A stretch of DNA of 40,005 nt from the NCBI GenBank assembly GCA_017629035.1, contig JAGBXX010000029.1, positions 1-40,005 of the forward strand. Reading direction: 5' to 3'. This document shows positions 17,005 through 23,959 of the stretch, piece by piece. The notes under the pieces were generated by a model. That model ran no database searches. It was not told the DNA's origin and was given only the letters and a program-made list of their open reading frames with translations. The DNA is from Alistipes sp. (lineage in GTDB: Bacteria; Bacteroidota; Bacteroidia; Bacteroidales; Rikenellaceae). The translations under genes were made by a program, and so were the position numbers. Numbering within the stretch: position 1 is the stretch's first letter; each line of letters begins with the position of its first letter.

Positions 17005-17050
17005 GTATTTCTCGTGATAAGGCAGCATCTACTGCCGCTAACAAAAATAA

Positions 17051-17097
17051 ATGCGAATGGGCAGTACGCTTTAGTACAGCCCATCCGTATTTTTTTT
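17051..17097 (+). terminator. Rho-independent terminator of lptD
   Basis: A 12-base stem (17051-17062 with 17079-17090) contains one G-T pair and one mismatch, encloses an inner GTAC/GTAC pairing, and is followed directly by a run of eight T. It lies 46 bases past the lptD stop. Its 3' arm and T-run are also the edge of the ~157-bp repeat that follows. Confidence 0.8.
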
Positions 17098-17475
17098 GCC
17101 GAGCGTTGTATCTACTACCTTCTAACGAGAAATTGGTTACGGTACTTTCGTGAGTCTATGTCCCATCCGGGGAGTTATCATTTCGCACCACATCTCACGA
17201 CTTCTGACGAGAAATATGTTGTGGTGCTTCATTATAGCCCATCCGCATTTTTTGCCGAGCGTTGTATCTACTACCTTCTAACGAGAAATCAACTTCGGTG
17301 CTATTGTGAGTCTATGTCCCATCCGGGGAGTTATCATTTCGCACCACATCTCACGACTTCTGCCGATAAATCTGTTGTGGGGCTTCTGTACAACCCATCC
17401 GCTTTTTTTTTGCCGAGCGTTGTATCTACTACCTTCTAACGAGAAATTGGTTACGGTGCTTTCGTGAGTCTATGC
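17079..17475. repeat. Tandem repeat of ~157 bp, 2.4 copies
   Basis: The block beginning TGCCGAGCGTTGTATCTACT recurs at 17097, 17253 and 17411 (spacings 156 and 158), each preceded by a CCATCC sequence and a T-run. Within each unit two diverged halves of ~78 bases are visible, sharing ACGAGAAAT and CCCATCC. The change from 156 to 158 breaks any reading frame, so the open frame at 17014-17439 is probably not a gene. Confidence 0.85.
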
Positions 17476-17501
17476 CCATTCTGCTTTAGACTCTCTATTC
17501 T

Positions 17502-17537
17502 CCCTAAATTCCCTAATCTCCCTAAACTCCTTAAAAC
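17502..17537. repeat. Short 9-bp CCCTAAA-type tandem repeat
   Basis: Four consecutive 9-base units read CCCTAAATT, CCCTAATCT, CCCTAAACT and the degenerate CCTTAAAAC. They sit between the ~157-bp repeats and the 70-bp array. Confidence 0.7.
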
Positions 17538-17560
17538 CTCGCACCCAATTGGTGCTCCCA

Positions 17561-18680
17561 CATTGTTGCGGGTTACATTTTCGTACCCCGTGTGTTAGAG
17601 AGAGCGGCTGTTGAGGGGAAGATTGACTTTTGTTGTCGTGGGTTACATTTTCGTAACCCGTGTGGTTAGGAGTGTGGCTGTTGAGGAAGAGATTGCCCTC
17701 CGTTTTTGCGGGTTACATTTTCGTAACCCGTGTGTTAGAGAGGGTGTCTGTTGAGGGGATTGTCCTCTGTTGTTGCGGGTTACTTTTTTGTAACCCGTGC
17801 GGTTGGGAGAGCCGCTGTTGAGAGGGGGATTACCTTTTGTTGTTGTGGGTTACATTTTCGTAACCCGTGTGGTTGGGAGTGTGTCCGTTGAGGAAGGGAT
17901 TGCCCTTTGTTCTTTCGGGTTACATTTTCGTAACCCATGTGGTTGGGGGTGTGTCTGTTGAGGAAGGGATTGCCCTTTGTTGTTGTGGGTTACTTTTTTG
18001 TAACCCATGTGGTCAGAGAGTGCATCTGTGGAGGGGAAGATTGTATCTTCGTTGTTGCGGGTTACCTTTTTGTAACCCGTGAATACTAGGAGAGTATTCC
18101 TGGAGGAGGAATTGCACAGCTGTAGTTCGGGTTACTTTTTTGTAACCCGTGTGGTTGGGAGTGTGTCCGTCGAGGGGGATATTGACTTTTGTTGTTGTGG
18201 GTTACATTTTCGTACCCCGTGTGTTAGAGAGAGCGGCTGTTGAGGAGGAGATTGCCCTCTGTTGTTGCGGGTAACATTTTTGTAACCCGTGTGGTTGGGA
18301 GTGTGTCTGTTGAGGAAGTGATTGACCTCCGTTGTTGTGGGTTACATTTTCGTAACCCGTGTGGTTTGGAGTGTGTCTATCGAGGAAGGGATTGCCTTTT
18401 GTTGTTGCGGGTTACATTTTTGTAACCCGTGTGGTTAGGAGTGTGTCTGTTGAGGAAGGGATAGCCCTTTGTTGTTGCGGGTTACATTTTCGTAACCCGT
18501 GTGGTTGGGAGTGTGTCTGTTTAGGTGGGGCTCCGCTGTTGTGGGCTACATTTTGTAACCCGTGTGGTTGTAAGTGTGTCTGTTGAGGGGGGGTGCCCTT
18601 TGTTGTTGCGGGTTACATTTTCGTAACCCGTGTGGTTGTGAGCGTGGCTGTTGAGGGGGGCGACCTCCGTTGTCATGGGT
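17561..18680. repeat. Array of 16 tandem ~70-bp units, each with a 7-bp palindromic hairpin
   Basis: The core GGGTTAC-(5-6 base T-rich loop)-GTAACCC starts at 17569, 17639, 17709, 17776, 17846, 17916, 17986, 18058, 18128, 18198, 18268, 18338, 18408, 18478, 18542 and 18609, counting one base before the stem. A decayed 17th lies near 18674. Spacing is 70 in most cases (also 64, 67 and 72). Twelve of 16 stems pair perfectly; those at 17569, 18198, 18268 and 18542 have mismatches. Between stems lies a related ~48-base sequence of the type TGTGGTTGGGAGTGTGTCTG followed by TTGAGGAAGGGATTGCCCTT. A 70-base period is not a multiple of three, which argues against coding. The array fills the gap between the converging lptD and EamA genes. 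Confidence 0.95.
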
Positions 18681-18686
18681 GATATT

Positions 18687-19595
18687 TTATCCATTCACGC
18701 TGCCGATGGCAAGCAGGATCATACCCACGAGGATAAGTGCGAGGTCGAGGGCCTTAGTTTTGAGGTTACGTTCGCCAAAGAGTAGGGCGCCGCATGTGAA
18801 TGTGACGAGCACTGATGAGCGACGTATCATCGAGACGATAGCAATCATTGACCCCTCCGAACTAAGGGCGTTGTAGTAGCATATATCAGCAGCCGACACG
18901 AATATCGAGATTAGTGGGATAGCCCAGCTCCAGTGAAAGCTATCACGACGTGTTTTGGGTAGCCACATAATGGCCACTATTAGTGTCATCATCAGAAGCT
19001 GATATACGCAGAACCAGCTCTGCACGAAGCTAGGCTCGAGTCCCTCAGTCGAGATGATATATTTGTCGTAGAGGCCACTCACAGCACCAAGCAGCATGGC
19101 GGCAAAGAGTGCCCACACATGTCTGCTATGGCGGAAGGATATATCCTCCTTGCGTCCTGCATGGCTAAGCAGGTAGAGCGACACGATTGTAAGCAGCACG
19201 CCTCCCCATTGCCACATATTGAGCCTCTCGCCAAAGAGTAGCATGGCACCCACAAGCACCACCACGGGGCGTGTAGCGTTCACGGGGCCCACGATAGTGA
19301 GCGGTAGATGTTTAATGGCGTAGTAGCCGCAGAGCCACGACGAGAGGGTTATGGCCGACTTAATGGCCACAAACAGATGCTCTCCAAGAGTTCCACTATG
19401 GCTACTCAGAGGTGTGCCCTCGAACCATCCGAGGCCTAACTCGCCGTTGATGATTACAGGCAGAAATATGATTGTTGAGAATAGGGTGTTGAGCCAGAGC
19501 ACAACGACCACTGCATTGCCCCTTAGCGAGCGCTTCTTACTTACGTCGTATAGACCCAGCAGAAGTGCCGAGAGAAAGGCCGCCGCTACCCACAT
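18687..19595 (-). CDS. EamA/DMT-family inner-membrane transporter
   Basis: 302 residues made mostly of hydrophobic helices, about ten, in two EamA halves (~1-145 and ~160-302). Each half ends in the typical ALLFGERL/ALLFGERN motif (AMLLFGERLNMWQWGG and GALLFGERNLKTKALD). Drug/metabolite transporters of this family move small metabolites or act as exporters; the substrate is unknown. Its start overlaps the end of the prenyltransferase gene by 10 bases, so the two are cotranscribed. The stop codon abuts the 70-bp repeat array, and no conventional terminator is visible after it. Confidence 0.9.
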   Translation of the reverse strand: MWVAAAFLSALLLGLYDVSKKRSLRGNAVVVVLWLNTLFSTIIFLPVIINGELGLGWFEGTPLSSHSGTLGEHLFVAIKSAITLSSWLCGYYAIKHLPLTIVGPVNATRPVVVLVGAMLLFGERLNMWQWGGVLLTIVSLYLLSHAGRKEDISFRHSRHVWALFAAMLLGAVSGLYDKYIISTEGLEPSFVQSWFCVYQLLMMTLIVAIMWLPKTRRDSFHWSWAIPLISIFVSAADICYYNALSSEGSMIAIVSMIRRSSVLVTFTCGALLFGERNLKTKALDLALILVGMILLAIGSVNG

Positions 19596-20452
19596 ATTAT
19601 CAAGTTAAGGATAAGAAATAGTGCCAGCGACACACTTGCCAGGGCGTTGAACGTGCCAAAGGCGATACCAATGTTACGCTGCTTGTTGGGTGTGACGATA
19701 TAGTGCTCCGAGGCCAGGATAAGCGAGAATAGTGTACAGCCCACATAAAGCAACCACGTCTGTGGTTGGTAGGCGGCAAATATCACGAGGAGGCCTATGC
19801 TCAGGGTGTGCAACACGCCACTTACGACCAGGGCACCACGTGTGCCGAGGGCTGCGGGGATAGAGTGTAGGCCACGCTCACGGTCAAAATCTGCATCCTG
19901 CAGCGAGTAGATGATATCAAAGCCCGAGCACCATGTCATAACGATAAGAGCCAGCAGCCAGCACTCCCATGCCGAGGTACCTGTAACGGCCATATATGCA
20001 CCCACGGGGGCAATGCCGAGCGACAAGCCGAGCACAAGGTGGGCAAGCGATGTAAAGCGCTTACAATAGCTATAGAACATCACAATGGCAAGAGCCACGG
20101 GCGAGAGCCAGCCACATAGTGGGTTGATAAGTGCTGCAAGGGTGATGAAGAGCACACCGTTTACAACGACAAACCACATAGCACCACGTGCCGAGATCTT
20201 GCCTGCAGGAATCTCACGATCGCGTGTGCGTGGATTCTCAGCGTCGATATCTCTATCTGCCCAGCGGTTGAAGCCCATTGCCACGTTGCGGGCAAAGACC
20301 ATGCAGCCCACAACCTGAGCTATGAGCAGGTAGATGTTTGCCGAGTGGTCGGCTCTGAGCCATGCGTAGGTGAACGAGAGCAGCGCAAAGGGCATTGCGA
20401 ATATCGTGTGCGAGAACTTTACAAGACGTAGGTAGTCCGAGAATTTTGACAT
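19586..20452 (-). CDS. UbiA-family prenyltransferase, probably for menaquinone synthesis (MqnP-like)
   Basis: 288 residues with about eight to nine membrane helices. The first Asp-rich motif is [21 protein letters not shown] and the second is [17 protein letters not shown]; these bind Mg and the prenyl diphosphate. This NRxxDRxID form resembles 4-hydroxybenzoate polyprenyltransferase-like enzymes of the futalosine menaquinone route, but a classical quinone prenyltransferase is also possible. I chose MSKFSDYL at 20452 over an ATG at 20482, because the latter overlaps the likely promoter. It is followed by the EamA gene. Confidence 0.9.
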   Translation of the reverse strand: MSKFSDYLRLVKFSHTIFAMPFALLSFTYAWLRADHSANIYLLIAQVVGCMVFARNVAMGFNRWADRDIDAENPRTRDREIPAGKISARGAMWFVVVNGVLFITLAALINPLCGWLSPVALAIVMFYSYCKRFTSLAHLVLGLSLGIAPVGAYMAVTGTSAWECWLLALIVMTWCSGFDIIYSLQDADFDRERGLHSIPAALGTRGALVVSGVLHTLSIGLLVIFAAYQPQTWLLYVGCTLFSLILASEHYIVTPNKQRNIGIAFGTFNALASVSLALFLILNLIICG

Positions 20453-20477
20453 AGTAGTGCGTGTTTGATAATATATG

Positions 20478-20485
20478 TGCAAAGA
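20478..20485 (-). promoter_or_regulatory. Promoter -7 element for ubiA-EamA
   Basis: TATCTTTG on the minus strand fits TAnnTTTG. Transcription would start near 20471, about 19 bases before the preferred start codon. This decides against the longer upstream start at 20482. It lies just beyond the terminator of the preceding operon. Confidence 0.6.
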
Positions 20486-20524
20486 TACAAATAAAATTAG
20501 GAATTGGTAAATTTATATAGATAT

Positions 20525-20558
20525 AAAAAAGCGAGAGTGACTCATCATCACCCTCGCT
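20525..20558 (-). terminator. Rho-independent terminator of the hut-nitroreductase operon
   Basis: On the minus strand an 11-bp stem (AGCGAGGGTGA with TCACTCTCGCT, one G-T pair) with a 7-base loop is followed by six T. It lies about 24 bases past the nitroreductase stop and cleanly separates that operon from ubiA. Confidence 0.88.
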
Positions 20559-20582
20559 CATGTTGTGTAGTGTAGCTGCGGA

Positions 20583-21215
20583 CTACTCCACGTAGTATGC
20601 CTTAGTAAGGTCACGCTCTGGCTCCTTAGTGCTGTTAGGCTCGGGATAGCCAAAGGCGATAGCCACCTGAAGTTTGTAGCCCTCGGGGAGCTGCAGACGC
20701 TCAAGGTATGGCTTTGCAGCCTCGGAGTTCATCACAGGGACTACGCTACCAAGACAGCATGAACCAACGCCCATTGACCATGCAGCAAGCATCATGTTCT
20801 CTGACAGCAGACCGCAGTCATACTCACCGCTATAACTCTCCACGGGGCAAGCAATGAAGGCCACGGTGGGGGCGTTGCGGAAGAAGTTGCGGAAGCCCTC
20901 CTGCTCTTTGAGCTGTGGGTTCTGCTCCACGGCAATGTTGGTTACACCCTCGATAAAGTCGGGAGCATCGACAACACGCACTGCCCAGGGCTGCATGTTC
21001 ATAGCACTTGGGGCATAGATGCCGCACTCCAAAATTTTGGCCATCTGCTCACGATTGACAGGCTCTGCGGTGTAGTTACGCACCGAGCGACGTGTCATAA
21101 TAGTCTCAACAACAGCCTGCTCCTTTGAGCACACCTCGTTGTTTGCCTCACTGGCTGCGCAACCTACCATTGCTGCAGCACCAACCAATACTGCCATAAA
21201 TTTTGCAAGTTTCAT
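20583..21215 (-). CDS. Nitroreductase-family FMN protein with lipoprotein signal
   Basis: 210 residues. The N-terminus is a lipoprotein signal peptide (MKLAKFMAVLVGAAAMVGC) with the lipidated cysteine at residue 19. The rest is a nitroreductase fold: TRRSVRNYTAEPV (FMN-phosphate contacts), YAPSAMNMQPW, MMLAAWSMGVGSCCLGS and IAFGYPEPNS. Most relatives are cytoplasmic FMN enzymes reducing nitro compounds or quinones with NAD(P)H. Here the signal points to membrane-anchored export, so the cofactor and electron source are unclear. It lies 25 bases after hutI and before a strong terminator, probably the last gene of the hut operon. Confidence 0.88.
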   Translation of the reverse strand: MKLAKFMAVLVGAAAMVGCAASEANNEVCSKEQAVVETIMTRRSVRNYTAEPVNREQMAKILECGIYAPSAMNMQPWAVRVVDAPDFIEGVTNIAVEQNPQLKEQEGFRNFFRNAPTVAFIACPVESYSGEYDCGLLSENMMLAAWSMGVGSCCLGSVVPVMNSEAAKPYLERLQLPEGYKLQVAIAFGYPEPNSTKEPERDLTKAYYVE

Positions 21216-21240
21216 AACACTAATAGTTAAACGTTACCAA

Positions 21241-22479
21241 TTATTCTATTACCTGGCCCTTGAGTACCACCTTGCGGATGATAGGTGTCTGGTGGGCATA
21301 GGGTAGCCATGCAAGCGATGGAAGAGGCTTTGTAAGGTAGAAGTTAGCCACCTTGCCTCGAGTAATTGAGCCATAATCACGGCTCTCACCCATAGCGCAT
21401 GCGCTGTTGAGTGTTGCGGCGTTGAGTGCCTCGGCTGGGGTCATCTTCATCTTGATTGATGCAAGCGACACTACGAAGCGCATATTGCCAGATGGTGCGG
21501 TGCCTGGGTTGAAATCTGAGGCAAGAGCCACAGCCAATCCAGAGTCGATCATCTTACGTGCTGGAGGGTAGGTAATGCCAAGGAAGAAGGCACAGCCTGG
21601 AAGCATCGTTGGCATAGTCTGGCTACCACGAAGCGCCTCGATCTGCTCGTCGCCCATCGACTCGAGGTGGTCAACCGACAGAGCCTTGTGCTCCACGCCA
21701 ATCTCCACACCACCCGAAATAGCGAGCTCGTTGGCATGAATCTTAGCACGTAGGCCATGCTCAGCGCCCACCTTCATAATCTTTGCCGTCTCCTCGACAG
21801 TGAAGAAGCCCTTGTCGCAGAATACGTCGACAAAGTCGGCAAGACCCTGCTTGGCAACCTCAGGAATCATATCTCGGCATACGTGCTCCACGTAGTCTGC
21901 CTGACGACCCTTGTATGCACGGCCCACGGCGTGAGCGCCAAGGAAGGTGGCACGCACGGCGATAGGTGAGTTCTCACGAATACGCTTGATGACACGCAAT
22001 ATTTTGAGCTCATCCTCGAGTGTGAGTCCGTAGCCCGACTTAATCTCCACAAGACCGGTACCCATCGAGATAATCTCGTTGACACGCTCCATAGCCTGGC
22101 GGTAGAGCTCATCTTCGGAGGTGTCGTGAAGGCGGTCTGCAGAGTTTAGAATACCACCACCACGCTTAGCAATCTCCTCGTACGAGAGGCCGTTGATCTT
22201 GTCGAGGAACTCCTGCTCACGGCTGCCTGCAAAGACAATATGAGTGTGTGAGTCGCAGAACGATGGGAACAACCAGCCACCCTCGGCATCGAGGATGTCG
22301 CAACCCTCAACCGAGGGTAGCGACTCCATCGAACCGTAATCTTTGATACGCTCGCCATCCGTCAGAAGCCATGCATTCTCCAAGGTGTTAACCTCGGCCA
22401 TAGCCTTGCCCTCGACCTTCAAGCGTCCTGACTCGTCGAGACCAACGAGCATACCTATATTTTTAACGAGCAAGTTCAT
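21241..22479 (-). CDS. hutI: Imidazolonepropionase
   Basis: 412 residues, the usual length. HutI opens the ring of imidazolone-5-propanoate to N-formimino-L-glutamate, the third step of histidine breakdown. The amidohydrolase metal site is visible: CDSHTHIVFAGSRE (HxH), FLGAHAVG, KIHANELA, SVDHLES and ALASDFNPGTAPSGN (metal/catalytic Asp). The start overlaps the last 17 bases of hutH, which implies translational coupling. Confidence 0.97.
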   Translation of the reverse strand: MNLLVKNIGMLVGLDESGRLKVEGKAMAEVNTLENAWLLTDGERIKDYGSMESLPSVEGCDILDAEGGWLFPSFCDSHTHIVFAGSREQEFLDKINGLSYEEIAKRGGGILNSADRLHDTSEDELYRQAMERVNEIISMGTGLVEIKSGYGLTLEDELKILRVIKRIRENSPIAVRATFLGAHAVGRAYKGRQADYVEHVCRDMIPEVAKQGLADFVDVFCDKGFFTVEETAKIMKVGAEHGLRAKIHANELAISGGVEIGVEHKALSVDHLESMGDEQIEALRGSQTMPTMLPGCAFFLGITYPPARKMIDSGLAVALASDFNPGTAPSGNMRFVVSLASIKMKMTPAEALNAATLNSACAMGESRDYGSITRGKVANFYLTKPLPSLAWLPYAHQTPIIRKVVLKGQVIE

Positions 22480-23953
22480 AGTCGTTGAGGAAGTTTACAG
22501 ATGTAGCGATGTGTGGGTACATCACAGTATCGTTGTCAACAAATGGAACAACCTTGCGATATGCCTCGAACATAGCCTCGACAGACTTCGATGAACGCAA
22601 TGGACGGCGGAACTCGAGTGCCTGAGCAGAGTTCATAAGCTCGATAGCCAACACACGCTCGGTGTTCTGGCACACCTTCCAGAGCTTAGTTGCTGCGTTA
22701 GAACCCATACTTACGTGATCCTCCTGACCCTGTGACGATGGGATAGAGTCGCACGATGCTGGCCAGCACAAGCCCTTAGACTGGCTTACGATAGATGCAG
22801 CAGTGTACTGAGGAATCATGAAGCCTGAGTTAAGACCTGGGTTAGCAACAAGGAAGTTAGGCAAGTTACGAGCACCAGAGATAAGCTTGTATGTACGACG
22901 CTCAGAGATGTTACCAAGCTCAGCAACAGCGATAGCCAGGAAGTCCATAGCTACGGCGATAGGCTGGCCGTGGAAGTTACCTGCTGAGATTACCTCGTCT
23001 GTATCTGGGAAGATTGTTGGGTTGTCGGTAGCAGAGTTAATCTCAGTCTCGAGAACGCTTGCCACGTATGCAATAGTATCCTTCGATGCGCCGTGTACCT
23101 GTGGGATGCAACGGAATGAGTATGGATCCTGAACATGCTGCTTAGGCTGCTGGCCAATCTCCGAGCCTGCCAAGATCTCACGGAAGTTGCGAGCAGTCTC
23201 AATCTGGCCATTGTGAGGACGGATGGCGTGTACGTTGTGCTCGAATGGCTCCATGCGGCCATCGAATGCGTCGAGTGACATAGCACCAATGTGGTCAGCC
23301 CACTTGCTCAAACGCTGTGCGTTGATAAGCGAGTAGACACCGTAAGCCGACATAAACTGAGTACCGTTCAAGAGTGCAAGACCCTCCTTTGAGCAGAGTG
23401 TGATAGGCTCCCAGCCCATCTTCTCCATCATCACGCTACCCTCAACAACCTCGCCGTCGATCTCCACGTGGCCAAGGCCCAAGAGTGGCAAGCACATGTG
23501 TGCCAAAGGTGACAAGTCGCCCGAAGCACCGAGTGAGCCCTGCTCATAAACAACAGGGATGATGTTGTTGTTGAACATCTCAACAAGACGCTCCACGGTG
23601 ATGAGCTGTACGCCAGAGTGGCCGTATGACAGCGACTGGATCTTGAGCAAGATCATCAATCGAGCAATCTCTGAAGGCACACGCTGGCCAGTACCGCAGG
23701 CGTGTGACATCATAAGGTTCTTCTGCAACTGCGACAAGCCCTCCTCCTCGACTGAGATGTTGCACAACGAGCCGAAGCCTGTTGTAACACCATAGATAGG
23801 ACGACCTACGGTCTTGGTCTTCTGGTCGAGATACTCACGGCAGTGGTTGATGCGCTGCTTAGCGTCGTCGCTCAATGCAAGTTTGTATCCCTTTGAAAGA
23901 ATCTCCTCTACTCGAGCGATAGTAAGACGCTCTGCACTAATATAATGAATCAT
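22463..23953 (-). CDS. hutH: Histidine ammonia-lyase
   Basis: 496 residues. HutH removes ammonia from L-histidine to give urocanate. The self-forming MIO electrophile comes from Ala143-Ser144-Gly145 in GSLGASGDLSPLAHM. Other family signatures are YGVTTGFGSL near residue 54, QDPYSFRCIPQVHGA and SQGQEDHVSMGSNAA. It lies 6 bases after hutU and overlaps hutI. Confidence 0.98.
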   Translation of the reverse strand: MIHYISAERLTIARVEEILSKGYKLALSDDAKQRINHCREYLDQKTKTVGRPIYGVTTGFGSLCNISVEEEGLSQLQKNLMMSHACGTGQRVPSEIARLMILLKIQSLSYGHSGVQLITVERLVEMFNNNIIPVVYEQGSLGASGDLSPLAHMCLPLLGLGHVEIDGEVVEGSVMMEKMGWEPITLCSKEGLALLNGTQFMSAYGVYSLINAQRLSKWADHIGAMSLDAFDGRMEPFEHNVHAIRPHNGQIETARNFREILAGSEIGQQPKQHVQDPYSFRCIPQVHGASKDTIAYVASVLETEINSATDNPTIFPDTDEVISAGNFHGQPIAVAMDFLAIAVAELGNISERRTYKLISGARNLPNFLVANPGLNSGFMIPQYTAASIVSQSKGLCWPASCDSIPSSQGQEDHVSMGSNAATKLWKVCQNTERVLAIELMNSAQALEFRRPLRSSKSVEAMFEAYRKVVPFVDNDTVMYPHIATSVNFLNDYELAR

Positions 23954-23959
23954 AATATA

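Noticed and set aside
17014-17439. A 141-residue open frame after lptD
   Set aside because: It is built from the ~157-bp repeats, has no recognised domain, and the second repeat spacing (158) breaks the frame.
17867-18586. Several overlapping short open frames with repeated peptides inside the 70-bp array
   Set aside because: A 70-base period is not a multiple of three, so the frames change between units and the peptides simply reflect the DNA repeat.
17561-18680. The 70-bp array as a CRISPR
   Set aside because: The spacers are related copies of one sequence, the repeat is only a ~20-base palindrome, and no cas genes are in the window.
20453-20482. A longer ubiA start at 20482
   Set aside because: It overlaps the TATCTTTG promoter element, and the downstream ATG gives the usual family start.
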